From NCBI GenBank assembly GCA_934717675.1, contig CAKUYZ010000044.1, forward strand, positions 1-14,188: a DNA stretch of 14,188 nucleotides, given 5' to 3'. The stretch is from an uncultured Bacteroidales bacterium (GTDB taxonomy: Bacteria; Bacteroidota; Bacteroidia; Bacteroidales; Marinilabiliaceae). The notes beneath the pieces were generated by a model. It had not been told where the DNA came from and did no database searches. It saw nothing but the letters and a program-made list of their open reading frames with translations. Position 1 is the first letter of the stretch, and the number at the start of each line of letters is the position of its first letter. This document shows, one piece after another, positions 1 through 7,732 of this stretch. A program made the position numbers and the translations under genes.

Positions 1-113
1 TAATTCAACTTGCCAAGGGTCACAGACCCAAGGGTTTGGCTTTACTCGCCGACAATGTACGCGCAAAAACTCGTCGATGAAACACTTTTTGCCCCTTTTT
101 AACCAAACGACAC

Positions 114-159
114 AAATCAGTGACGAGTGACATCCCCTCAATGTCAAAATCGGTGACGA
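114..159. repeat. Imperfect 13-bp direct repeat pair
   Basis: Two copies of AAATC(A/G)GTGACGA lie at 114-126 and 147-159. They agree at 12 of 13 positions and are 33 bp apart start to start, close to three helical turns. They sit in the gene-free stretch 1-250. They could be a protein-binding pair serving a gene left of the window, but nothing shows what binds. The rest of 1-190 holds no gene I can support and two short T runs near 86-100. Confidence 0.4.
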
Positions 160-190
160 AACGCGCCACGCGCCTCCTGCATGACAAAGC

Positions 191-221
191 AAAAGGGCGC
201 GGAGGCCAAGCTTCCACGCCC
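191..221 (-). terminator. Probable intrinsic terminator of the SPFH operon
   Basis: Read on the minus strand, GGGCGTGGA (221-213) pairs with TCCGCGCCC (203-195) over 9 bp with one U-G wobble and a 9-nt loop, followed by TTTT at 194-191. It lies about 30 bp past the stop codon of the zinc-ribbon gene, where the minus-strand unit should end. The T tract is short, so it may be a weak or assisted terminator. Confidence 0.6.
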
Positions 222-251
222 GAAATTAAGGTTGATGACACGCCTCCGCGC
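198..251. repeat. 10-bp perfect inverted repeat overlapping a stop codon
   Basis: GCGCGGAGGC at 198-207 is an exact inverted match to GCCTCCGCGC at 242-251, with 34 bp between. The right arm reaches the last base of the stop codon of the minus-strand gene that ends at 251. The left arm is the same segment used by the terminator-like hairpin at 195-221, so the two structures exclude each other in RNA. Confidence 0.5.
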
Positions 252-2254
252 TAACGGCGGTTGAAGTCGGCGACAAGTTGCGCCACAGCGTCGACGAAAC
301 CCTGGGCGTCGCCCGTGCGCGTGATGGAGAAGGAGGCGGGGTCAGACTGAGTCTTATTCTGATAGTCAAGGATATTGGCCCTGCCAAACTGAGGCAGTAG
401 AACCTCCTTGACCGACCCGCTGCCAAGGTCGATGCGGATGGTGCCGCCAACAAGATCGACAGCCCTCACCTGATTATACATGACGGTCTCAATGTCGCAG
501 TTGTCCAAAGTGTCCCGCACCGTCATCCAGCGGTTTGACAAAATGGAGAGCTTATTGGCCTGCGGAATGGCAATGATGTACCACAGGCGATCCAAGACAT
601 CCTCCGCCATATCGCTCTCCTCGCCATCGGCATCCTGGTCATCGAAATAGTTGAGGAAGAGAATTTTGCCGGCCACATCGCCATCTTCCAGATGCAGTCG
701 GCACAACGCCTGCGAGACGGGGTCCCCTATCTTCGCCTGCCCGTCTATTCCGCCCTTGCCCAAGAAGTCGTGGCAAAAGCCGACATAGTCTTGAATGGTG
801 GGACGAGTATCAAAGGCCTCACAGCCTGCCTTGTAGTCATCTTTTGCCTGGCGGTTGCGCGCCCCCACGGCCCTGCGCTCGGCAATGACGCGCCCGAAGC
901 TGACAATGGTGACCACGAGCCAGATGAGCATGGGCGCGGCGATGAGCAGAGGCACGCCCACGACAGTCCAGCCGCGACGCACACCCGTGACGTAATACGG
1001 CGCGGCATCCGGCTTCACCAGTGTGTTATAGCGCGAGCCGCGTGAGCTGTCGGGCTGGATGGTATAGACCATTGGCACGTAGCCGGCGAAGAAAGCGCTG
1101 TCTTTCCGCGCCTTGGCCAGGCTGTCGGCCTCGATCTTTGCCATGGCGTCGCGCCTATCGGCACGTTTCAACTTTTGACCCGCATAGAGCGAGTCGTAGG
1201 TCTGGGCCTTGGTCATAGGCCTCGTGACCTTGAGGTCGTCAACGAGGCCGGAACACAGGCACACGATGAGCACGATGAAGAAAGCCACCACAGCCACCGC
1301 GAGCCTCTTGAGCGTGGAGAAGATGGGGAACCATGGCTTGCTTTCCATCTGAGGCTCCTGCGGCTTGTGCAGATGCTCCATAAACGCCTCGCGCTCGGCG
1401 GGGTCGCGCAGCCTCTGGCGGCCATCGGCCGTGGGCCGATAGTCTCTAACGCTGGGGAAGCCGCACACGAGGGAGTCAATGCTCACCTCCGGGCCCATGG
1501 CGTTGCCGCACTCTTTGCACACGAGCTGCCTCTCGCCATCAGACTCTTGCCACCTCAGCGTGTGCCTGCCGCAGTAGGGGCATATGTACGCCTCGGGCTG
1601 AAACTCCTTGACAACGCCCTCCGTCTTGGAGCTCTTGCCCGTCTGCATCTGCTTCATGATCTCGGCGCACTCAGGCCCCGACACCCTGACGTTGGCCGCA
1701 ATCTCCTCAAGCTCATTCACCTCAGGCGCCAGACGCAGGGCCTCGGTCACCAGCTCGGCCGGCTGGTATCGGCTCTGGAGCTGATTGCTCACAAAGGCTC
1801 CCTCGCTGAGCAGAGCCATCAGAGCCAGATATTTGCGCTTGCGCTGCATGCCGATGGCAGTGTCCAACCACTGCTCAATGCGCTTGGCCTCGTCTGTGGC
1901 GAGGCTCTTGGGGGCGCGGCCCGCCACGAGCGAGAGGGCGTAATAATAGTAGACGTCGGGATCCATTGGCGAGAGGTCCACGGCCTGCTTGAAGTTGCGC
2001 TGCGCCAGCTCGTAGTTGCGCAGGTTGAGATAGAACAAGCCCATCATAAAGAGCGAGTTCTGATCTTTTGGGTTGGCCTTCACCTTGCCGGCGAAAAAAG
2101 TGACGTATTCCTGCACTTTTGAGGCCGGGAGACGCAGCGGGTCAACGTCCGCCTTAATGAAATTGCGCGAGCCGCACGCGGGGCATTTCTCCAGCTGGTC
2201 CAATCCCAGCGGCCTGCCACACCCGCAGCACTGTATGGTCTCTACTCTTGCCAT
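251..2254 (-). CDS. Double zinc-ribbon, TPR-like, two-helix membrane protein
   Basis: The 667-residue protein starts with a zinc ribbon (C9-x2-C12, C24-x2-C27). Helices at about 60-110 look like a TPR, including LSPMDPDVYYYYALSL. A second zinc ribbon follows (C225-x2-C228, C246-x2-C249). Hydrophobic segments at about 317-337 and 430-452 should span the inner membrane and enclose a charged loop of about 90 residues. The C-terminal part (about 560-665) is an alpha/beta region that could be a small PH-like fold; that is a guess. It is the last gene of a minus-strand operon, 45 bp after the four-helix membrane gene. Zinc-ribbon membrane proteins beside SPFH proteins are known from the B. subtilis YdjG-YdjI pair, so a scaffold role in membrane-stress handling is plausible but inferred. 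The exact biochemical function is unknown. Confidence 0.85.
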   Translation of the reverse strand: MARVETIQCCGCGRPLGLDQLEKCPACGSRNFIKADVDPLRLPASKVQEYVTFFAGKVKANPKDQNSLFMMGLFYLNLRNYELAQRNFKQAVDLSPMDPDVYYYYALSLVAGRAPKSLATDEAKRIEQWLDTAIGMQRKRKYLALMALLSEGAFVSNQLQSRYQPAELVTEALRLAPEVNELEEIAANVRVSGPECAEIMKQMQTGKSSKTEGVVKEFQPEAYICPYCGRHTLRWQESDGERQLVCKECGNAMGPEVSIDSLVCGFPSVRDYRPTADGRQRLRDPAEREAFMEHLHKPQEPQMESKPWFPIFSTLKRLAVAVVAFFIVLIVCLCSGLVDDLKVTRPMTKAQTYDSLYAGQKLKRADRRDAMAKIEADSLAKARKDSAFFAGYVPMVYTIQPDSSRGSRYNTLVKPDAAPYYVTGVRRGWTVVGVPLLIAAPMLIWLVVTIVSFGRVIAERRAVGARNRQAKDDYKAGCEAFDTRPTIQDYVGFCHDFLGKGGIDGQAKIGDPVSQALCRLHLEDGDVAGKILFLNYFDDQDADGEESDMAEDVLDRLWYIIAIPQANKLSILSNRWMTVRDTLDNCDIETVMYNQVRAVDLVGGTIRIDLGSGSVKEVLLPQFGRANILDYQNKTQSDPASFSITRTGDAQGFVDAVAQLVADFNRR

Positions 2255-2299
2255 ATCTTATTTTACGGTTCTCATCCTTACTATAATGTAACACACTAA

Positions 2300-3058
2300 C
2301 TAACGCCTGGCCAAAAGCCTGATGTTGTCAAGGTCGCGGCAGGCGTCGGCCACAAACCGCTCCACTTTTCGGCCTTGTTGGCTCAGGTCGTCGCCATCAG
2401 CCGCGGCCTCCAAGTCGTCCGCCAACCTGTTCAGGTCTTCCGCCAACTCTTTGAGCCTCTGCGGCAACACCTGGCCAGAGAAGGCCGACGGCGGCATGGA
2501 CTGCACCGCGCGGCGCAGTTTGTCCAGCGGCGAGCTGTCATTGCTCCTCATCTCGAAACGCAGGCCGCGGGCGCGTGCCAAGTCGTCATAGCGCGAGGCC
2601 AGGGACACCAGCTGCGCCATATGGTATTGCTGCGCCGCGCGGCTGTCGGCCTGACGATCGGCCGCATCGGCCTCCACAGCCCCAGCCCCGGCCGTGAGCG
2701 AAGCCACCACGACCCAGAGAAGCGTGACGATGACGATGGCGGCATAATAGAACTTGAGAGACAGGAACGCGGCGCCAATAACGGAGTAGGCCAGCATGAC
2801 GATGAAGCCCGCCACGACGTAGAAAGCCGCATAGACGCCGAACACCGCGGCAAGGGCGCGCGGCAACGACGCGCGCCCCCACAGCGAGCCGAGCCACCCG
2901 AAGAAGACGGCCTCAAGGACCACGGAGTAGACCAAATTGGTGTAGAACAACGCGCCGGCTTCGGCGGGCATAAAGACGAAGAAGAGCAGCACGGTGGCCA
3001 CCATGACGACGAGCGGCATGACCACGCGCGCCAGAAGCCCATAATGTTTCCTTTCCAT
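2300..3058 (-). CDS. Four-helix membrane protein with cytosolic helical tail
   Basis: The 252-residue protein has four hydrophobic segments at about 10-30, 36-58, 66-95 and 100-122. A soluble, highly charged C-terminal half (about 125-252) follows, rich in Ala, Leu, Asp and Arg and likely helical; residues about 205-250 (LKELAEDLNRLADDLEAA) look like a coiled coil. With positive residues before the first helix and an even number of helices, the tail should be cytosolic. There is no signal peptide and no catalytic motif I recognise. It sits in the middle of the SPFH to zinc-ribbon operon with 45-bp gaps on both sides and no promoter box in either gap. Its position is like that of YdjH in the B. 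subtilis YdjGHI group, but I see no TPM-type domain, so this is positional analogy only. Confidence 0.85.
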   Translation of the reverse strand: MERKHYGLLARVVMPLVVMVATVLLFFVFMPAEAGALFYTNLVYSVVLEAVFFGWLGSLWGRASLPRALAAVFGVYAAFYVVAGFIVMLAYSVIGAAFLSLKFYYAAIVIVTLLWVVVASLTAGAGAVEADAADRQADSRAAQQYHMAQLVSLASRYDDLARARGLRFEMRSNDSSPLDKLRRAVQSMPPSAFSGQVLPQRLKELAEDLNRLADDLEAAADGDDLSQQGRKVERFVADACRDLDNIRLLARR

Positions 3059-3103
3059 AAGAAATAAAGACTTACCCTTGAAATGTTTTCAACCCGGGGG
3101 CCT

Positions 3104-4321
3104 TTAGCCCACAGGCGGTGGAGGAGGGGCGGGGGCGAAGATCGCGGCCAGCTCAGGCACGTCGGCGGCATGTGCCCACGCGGCCATGCCCGGCTTCCAG
3201 ACGTAGGACTGCGGCGTGAGCTGCCCCGCCGCGGCCATGCCCCCCAGGGCGGCCATATCGAACGGGCCCTGCTGCGCGCCGCCCACCAGCACGTGGAACG
3301 CCGCGACGGTCTGCGGGGGTGGTGGCGGAGTGGTGACGGAGGCCCCGGCGCCCATCACGCCGGCCATACGGCTCATCTGGTCGCCCATGGCCCCGCCCAC
3401 GCCGAAGCCCATGCCCAGACCCATGCCGGCGCCCATCATCTGGCCGGCCGAGCCCTCGTTTTGCGCCGCGCCTTGCATCACGTCAAACTGACGCTCCTGC
3501 TGATAGGTGTAGCCCTCTCGCGCCCTCTTGCGCGCCAGCGCGGCGCTCTCAAAGTCCATTGACGAGGCGGCAGTCTGCGCCTGAAGCACTTGCGCCACAT
3601 TGGGGTCGTCCTTGTCATAGTTGACGGACTCCACGTCGAAGTTGGTTATCTTGAGGCCATAGATGGCGAACTCCTCGGCCACGGCGTCACGGAGCATGTC
3701 AGAGAGCTCGTCAAGGTGCGCCCCAATCTGGACCACGCTGATGTGCTTGGCCGTTATGAACTTGCCCAAGAAAGAGGTGAGCTTGCGGACAATGAGGGCG
3801 CGAAACTGGTCCACGATATCGTCAGTGAGCGTGAGGTGAAGCGTGCCGACCATCTGCTCGATGAACGAGGCTGAGTTCTCTATCTTGATGCCATACTCTC
3901 CATAGGAGCGCACGGGGATGGGCATCCCGTAGAGCGGGTCGAGCAGCTCAATGGGCACCTGCGTGCCGAAACCCAAGTTTCTTTTCGTGGTCTTATTGAC
4001 AAACCACACCTCGGCCGTGAACGGCGTCTTGCCGCCAAAGGGCAGGTTGATCAGTTTCTGGAGGATGGGCAGGTTGCCGCCATTCAGCGTGTGAGTGCCG
4101 GGCCCGAAGATGTCGCACACGGCGCCACCCTTGAAGAAGACGGCCTCTTGGCTCTGGTTGACCACGAGTTGCGCGCCCGACGTGATGTTCTCGTAAGGGA
4201 ACTTCCACACCATCTCATCGGCCTCGCCGTTATATTTGATCACGTCCACCAGGCCCTGGCGTTCCTCGCCCTGGCCGTCATACGTGGCTCCGTCGGTTCG
4301 TTTTTTTGAGAATAGACCCAT
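3104..4321 (-). CDS. SPFH-domain protein with C-terminal GYF_2-like domain (YdjI-like)
   Basis: The 405-residue protein has a short charged N terminus and an SPFH (stomatin/prohibitin-like) region over about 30-245, with typical stretches such as FFKGGAVCDIFGPGTHTL and the turn ITNFDVESV. A helical segment follows (about 245-290), then a Gly/Met-rich linker (about 290-325), a run of five prolines and a GYF_2 (DUF4339)-type domain at about 342-395 ending in VWKPGMAAW. The tail is proline-rich. This matches the 'virion core protein, YdjI-like' SPFH group, cytosolic proteins recruited to membrane complexes; the GYF_2 domain probably binds a peptide or partner. It has no transmembrane helix, so docking on the two membrane proteins of its operon would fit. 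It is the first gene of the unit, about 37 bp from a good -7 box. Confidence 0.9.
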   Translation of the reverse strand: MGLFSKKRTDGATYDGQGEERQGLVDVIKYNGEADEMVWKFPYENITSGAQLVVNQSQEAVFFKGGAVCDIFGPGTHTLNGGNLPILQKLINLPFGGKTPFTAEVWFVNKTTKRNLGFGTQVPIELLDPLYGMPIPVRSYGEYGIKIENSASFIEQMVGTLHLTLTDDIVDQFRALIVRKLTSFLGKFITAKHISVVQIGAHLDELSDMLRDAVAEEFAIYGLKITNFDVESVNYDKDDPNVAQVLQAQTAASSMDFESAALARKRAREGYTYQQERQFDVMQGAAQNEGSAGQMMGAGMGLGMGFGVGGAMGDQMSRMAGVMGAGASVTTPPPPPQTVAAFHVLVGGAQQGPFDMAALGGMAAAGQLTPQSYVWKPGMAAWAHAADVPELAAIFAPAPPPPPVG

Positions 4322-4348
4322 AGGATACTCTTTTTAATTAGAGGTTGC

Positions 4349-4362
4349 TTTTGTTTACAAAA
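4349..4362. repeat. 14-bp inverted repeat at the SPFH operon promoter
   Basis: TTTTGT-TT-ACAAAA is a 6-bp-arm inverted repeat with a 2-bp centre. It overlaps the -7 box at 4358-4365 and the expected transcription start of the SPFH operon. This placement would suit a repressor operator, but an AT-rich promoter can produce such symmetry by chance. Confidence 0.35.
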
Positions 4363-4385
4363 ATATCCTATCGGGGCATCCCAAT
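4358..4385 (-). promoter_or_regulatory. Bacteroidota-type promoter of the SPFH operon
   Basis: On the minus strand TATTTTTG (4365-4358) matches TAnnTTTG at all six fixed positions. An ATTG at 4385-4382 may be the -33 element; the 16-bp spacer is a little short. The start codon of the SPFH gene is about 37 bp downstream. The gap 4322-4495 holds no gene, and I found no clear hairpin terminator for the gene ending at 4496. Confidence 0.6.
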
Positions 4386-4495
4386 GTGCCTCATGACGAC
4401 AAAGCGGGGCGTCAAATCGTAAATTTCGGACTCACGGAACAGCTCATAGCGTAAAATTATGTCAAAAAATAAAAGGGGCGAGAGGGACGAAAAGA

Positions 4496-5584
4496 CTAGG
4501 CTGTCCGGAAGAGGATCATGGAAGGCGGCTGCCGAGTGGGGTCTTTACGATAGGCGGCGGGAGACTCGTGGTGCTTCTTGGCAAAGGCCCTGCGGAAAGT
4601 GGAGATGGAGCTGAAGCCCGAGGCCTCGGCGACCTGGTCTAGCGTGAGGGCGCACTGAGGGTCGGCCAAGAGCCTCTCGGCGTGATAGACGCGGTAGGAA
4701 TTGATGAAATCATAGAACGTGACGCCAAGGCTCTGGTTGAGGTAGCGGCTCAAATAGCTGCGATTGGTGCCTAGCCTGATGGCCAAAGAGTTGAGCGTGA
4801 GATTGGGATCGGCGCTGGCTCCATCCTCATCAAAGAGCTTGCGCAGCGGGGCCTCGAAAGAGAGGTCGGCCACGTCGGCGCGCGGCTCGGGCCGCTCCAG
4901 GAGGCATGGCTCGGCATCGCCTTGCAACACGTCAGACGGCATCTCGCGGTGGCGCAGCGTGAAAAAGCCCACAACGCCCCAGAAGATCATGACAATGACG
5001 TAATACACAATGTCATAGGCAAAACTCCTCACACACCACTCCACACACCACAGCCCCACGAGGCAGGCCAAGATGCCGATGGCCATCCAGAGCCAGTTGA
5101 CGGCGCGGCCGGCAAGGTTGGAGCAATAGTTGAGCATGGCCACATTATATCGGCGGATGTCCACAACGACCTTGGAGATGCAGAGCAACGCATAGGCCAC
5201 CTCGAAAACAAGGAGCGAATAGTAGACCGTCTCGGAGCGGAAGACGATGAAAGCCACCACGAAAGCCACGAAAGGGAAGACGTGAGCCACCACGATGAGC
5301 GGGCCTACGCTGCGAGGCCGCAGGAGCTCAAAGATGTAGAATGCGCAAAAAGGCGTGACGAGCGTGTCCACCATGAGCAGGAGGCTGTATGTGAAAGACG
5401 ACGCCTTGGCGGCCTCGGTCCAATAGAGCACATCTTTGAAAAGGACTACGGCCCACACGGCCAAGACCCACGAGAGAATTTTATTTATGCGAGACATTCG
5501 CCTGCGGCGAAAGAAATAGGCCGACATGAGAGCCATGAACATAAAGGCCGCCCCGTTGGCGAAAGTAGTGAAGATGCTATCCAT
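4496..5584 (-). CDS. Membrane-anchored AraC-family transcriptional regulator
   Basis: The 362-residue protein has about seven hydrophobic segments in its first 210 residues (near 8-25, 36-55, 65-88, 95-115, 120-140, 163-182 and 192-210). A linker of about 35 residues leads to an AraC-type DNA-binding domain at about 245-347. Both helix-turn-helix units are visible: LTLNSLAIRLGTNRSYLSRY (263-282), and LTLDQVAEASGFSSISTFRR (313-332) running into the usual AFAKKHHESPAAYRK tail. The layout implies a sensor in the inner membrane with the DNA-binding domain in the cytosol. The inducing signal is unknown. The gene stands alone and is divergent from recO; autoregulation through the shared 118-bp gap is likely on position alone. 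The start is supported by a good -7 box about 60 bp upstream. Confidence 0.92.
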   Translation of the reverse strand: MDSIFTTFANGAAFMFMALMSAYFFRRRRMSRINKILSWVLAVWAVVLFKDVLYWTEAAKASSFTYSLLLMVDTLVTPFCAFYIFELLRPRSVGPLIVVAHVFPFVAFVVAFIVFRSETVYYSLLVFEVAYALLCISKVVVDIRRYNVAMLNYCSNLAGRAVNWLWMAIGILACLVGLWCVEWCVRSFAYDIVYYVIVMIFWGVVGFFTLRHREMPSDVLQGDAEPCLLERPEPRADVADLSFEAPLRKLFDEDGASADPNLTLNSLAIRLGTNRSYLSRYLNQSLGVTFYDFINSYRVYHAERLLADPQCALTLDQVAEASGFSSISTFRRAFAKKHHESPAAYRKDPTRQPPSMILFRTA

Positions 5585-5642
5585 CCGGAGGTCTGAAGAT
5601 TTGCGTTACGCCGCCGCGGGCCGCCCGCCCGCTGACGAGAGA

Positions 5643-5650
5643 CAAATGTA
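5643..5650 (-). promoter_or_regulatory. -7 box of the AraC-family gene
   Basis: TACATTTG on the minus strand matches all six fixed positions of TAnnTTTG. It lies about 58 bp upstream of the start codon. No clear -33 TTTG is seen. The leader between them is very GC-rich and can form a 5-bp GCGGG/CCCGC hairpin at 5616-5628. Confidence 0.5.
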
Positions 5651-5662
5651 GCAAAAATGAGC

Positions 5663-5670
5663 TATCTTTA
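5663..5670 (+). promoter_or_regulatory. -7 box of the recO-paaK unit
   Basis: TATCTTTA matches five of six fixed positions of TAnnTTTG and lies 32 bp upstream of the recO start codon. It is 12 bp from the oppositely oriented -7 box of the AraC-family gene, so the two promoters are back to back and overlap. No convincing -33 element is visible. Confidence 0.45.
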
Positions 5671-5702
5671 CGCACGGCTGGCGCGGCCCAAGCCACACAA
5701 GC

Positions 5703-6416
5703 ATGACGACAGACAAGAGCGAGGGAGTGGTTCTCTCCACCGTAAAATATGGCGACAACGCCGTCATTGTCAACGCGCTGACGCGAGACGCCGGGCGGCG
5801 CGCCTACATGGCCGCGCTTGGCGCTAACCGAAGACGCGCGGGCCTGCTGGCGCCACTGAGCGTGGTGGAGTTTGTGGCCACGGGGCGGAGGCGGGGTCAG
5901 ATGCAGCGCATGACGGAGCTGCGCGCAGCGCCGCCGCTCACGCGCATCCCTTTCGACCCCACTCTGCGAGCCGTGGCCTTTTTTATGGACGAGCTGCTGT
6001 GCCGGACCGTGCCGGACGAGGTGCCGGACGAGGACCTGTATGTCTTCGTGCGCGACGCCGTGCTGGCTCTCGACGCCGGCATTGGCGGAGCCTATAACTT
6101 CCACCTGTTCTTCATGATGCGCCTGGCTGGGGCGTTGGGCATCGCGCCGGCGTCAGAGCGCGCCGGGATGCCCATCTTCGACATGGAGGCCGGCACATGG
6201 GCCTCCACGCCGCCACCGCACCCCGACACGGTGACTGGGCGCATGGCCGACCTGTGGGACGCCATGGCCACCACCCCGCCCGACGGACTGGCGGGCGTGG
6301 CCATAAGCCGCAGCGAGAGGCAAGAGCTGATAACACTGATGACTAGATATTACAAGCTGCACCTGCCGGGCTTCGCCAACCTGAAGTCGCAGGCCGTGCT
6401 GGCGCAACTTGCCTAA
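5703..6416 (+). CDS. recO: DNA repair protein RecO
   Basis: RecO works in the RecF pathway: it binds single-stranded DNA-binding protein and DNA, anneals strands and, with RecR, helps load RecA at gaps. The 237-residue length is normal. The N terminus (about 1-80) is the OB-fold part with the RecO-like opening EGVVLSTVKYGDNAVIVNAL. The helical C-terminal domain (about 85-235) contains YNFHLFFMMRLAGALGI and the FDMEAG turn typical of RecO. There is no four-cysteine cluster, as in many Bacteroidota RecO proteins. The gene opens a plus-strand unit with paaK 17 bp downstream; no functional link to paaK is known, and the pairing is probably just shared transcription. Confidence 0.9.
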   Translation: MTTDKSEGVVLSTVKYGDNAVIVNALTRDAGRRAYMAALGANRRRAGLLAPLSVVEFVATGRRRGQMQRMTELRAAPPLTRIPFDPTLRAVAFFMDELLCRTVPDEVPDEDLYVFVRDAVLALDAGIGGAYNFHLFFMMRLAGALGIAPASERAGMPIFDMEAGTWASTPPPHPDTVTGRMADLWDAMATTPPDGLAGVAISRSERQELITLMTRYYKLHLPGFANLKSQAVLAQLA

Positions 6417-6433
6417 AAACACAGATTCGCAAG

Positions 6434-7732
6434 ATGTTCACACCCCACCCCGAAATCCAATACGCCTCGCCAGAAGAGATCAAGGCCTTTCAGGAGGAGC
6501 GCATGCGCGAGGCCATGGCCTACGCCGCGGAACACTCCAAATTTTACCAACGGATGTTCGCCCAGACGGGCATCGACCCGCGCTCCATCGCCACCCTTGA
6601 AGACCTGCGCCGCCTGCCTCTGACCACGAAGGAAGACTTGCAGCGGCACAACGCCGACTTCATCTGCGCGAGCCGCAAAGACATTGCCGACTACGTGACC
6701 ACGAGCGGCACCCTGGGAGAGCCCGTGACGGTGGCGCTGACGCAGGGCGACATAGACCGCCTGGCATATAATGAGAAACTATCTTTCGGCGTGGCGGGCT
6801 GCACGGCAGATGACGTGATGCAGCTCATGGTGACGCTGGACCGCCGCTTCATGGCGGGCTACGCCTACTATCTCGGAGCCAGGGCCATGGGCATGGGCGT
6901 GTGCCGCGTGGGAAACGGGATCCCGCAGCTGCAATGGGACACGATAGGGCGCGTCAGGCCCACGGTGGGGATGTGCGTGCCGTCATTCCTCATGAAGCTT
7001 ATAGACCACGCCGAGCAGAACGGCATTGACCATCACGCGTCATCGGTCAAGAAATTCATCTGCATTGGCGAGGCCCTGCGCACGCCCGACGGCGAATATA
7101 CCAAACTGGGCCACCAGATTTCCGCCCGATGGCCGGAGGTGAAACTCCACACCACCTACGCCTCCACCGAGATGCAGAGCTCATTCACAGAGTGCGAGCA
7201 TTTCTGCGGCGGGCACAGCCAGCCTGAGCTGATAATTGTGGAGCTGCTGGATGACGACGGGCGGCCCGTGGGCGAAGACGAGGTGGGCGAGGTGACCATA
7301 ACGACACTGGGCATTGAGGGCATGCCGCTCATCCGTTTCAGGACGGGAGACATGGTGCGCCACATGACAGGCCGCTGCGCCTGCGGCAGGCAGACTATGA
7401 GGCTGGGCGCGGTGGTGGGCCGCAAGGGCCAGATGATAAAATATAAGGGCACGACGCTCTACCCGCCGGCCATATTCGACATCTTGGACGGCATTGCCGG
7501 CGTGGAGAACTACGTGGTGGAGGTCTTCACCAACGAGCTGGGCACCGACGAGGTGCGCGTCAGGGTGGGCACGCGCCGCGCCTCGGACGGCTTCGCCAAA
7601 GAGATCAAAGACATCTTCCGCGCCAAGGTGCGCGTGGCCCCCGGCGTGTCTTTCGAGAACCCCGAATACATAAGCAAGATAATGTTCCCGCCCATGAGCC
7701 GCAAGGCCGTGAAATTCTTCGACCTCCGATGA
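6434..7732 (+). CDS. paaK: Phenylacetate-CoA ligase (PaaK family)
   Basis: This is an ANL-superfamily adenylating enzyme that should activate phenylacetate or a related aryl acid with ATP and CoA. The 432-residue length is normal for PaaK. Visible motifs are the ATP-phosphate loop TTSGTLGEP (89-97), the adenine-side motif YASTEM (242-247), RFRTGDMV (301-308) and the small CxCGR turn at 315-318. The C-terminal lobe ends in SRKAVKFFDLR, with K424 where PaaK proteins carry the adenylation lysine. Nothing essential appears to be missing. Bacteroidota PaaK is often linked to 2-oxoacid:ferredoxin oxidoreductases that make aryl-CoA from aromatic amino acids. Here it overlaps by 4 bp (ATGA) with a gene for an unusual E1-like protein, so the two are probably translationally coupled. 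The substrate cannot be read from sequence. Confidence 0.93.
   Translation: MFTPHPEIQYASPEEIKAFQEERMREAMAYAAEHSKFYQRMFAQTGIDPRSIATLEDLRRLPLTTKEDLQRHNADFICASRKDIADYVTTSGTLGEPVTVALTQGDIDRLAYNEKLSFGVAGCTADDVMQLMVTLDRRFMAGYAYYLGARAMGMGVCRVGNGIPQLQWDTIGRVRPTVGMCVPSFLMKLIDHAEQNGIDHHASSVKKFICIGEALRTPDGEYTKLGHQISARWPEVKLHTTYASTEMQSSFTECEHFCGGHSQPELIIVELLDDDGRPVGEDEVGEVTITTLGIEGMPLIRFRTGDMVRHMTGRCACGRQTMRLGAVVGRKGQMIKYKGTTLYPPAIFDILDGIAGVENYVVEVFTNELGTDEVRVRVGTRRASDGFAKEIKDIFRAKVRVAPGVSFENPEYISKIMFPPMSRKAVKFFDLR

Noticed and set aside
1..130. Possible 3' tail of a plus-strand gene entering from the left, or a small minus-strand gene at 20-241
   Set aside because: Two plus frames stay open for 80-130 bases, but codon use lacks the GC-rich third positions of real genes here, and no family is recognisable.
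1175..3067. Plus-strand frames of 315 and 230 codons opposite the zinc-ribbon and four-helix genes
   Set aside because: Composition is biased, with no recognisable domain, and the minus-strand proteins explain the region.
3390..3460. Repeat-like Gly/Met-rich coding stretch in the SPFH gene
   Set aside because: It is a low-complexity linker between the SPFH and GYF_2 parts with no regular DNA repeat unit.
5611..5630. GC-rich hairpin GCGGG/CCCGC in the leader of the AraC-family gene
   Set aside because: A 5-bp stem in very GC-rich DNA is expected by chance and has no terminator or riboswitch features.
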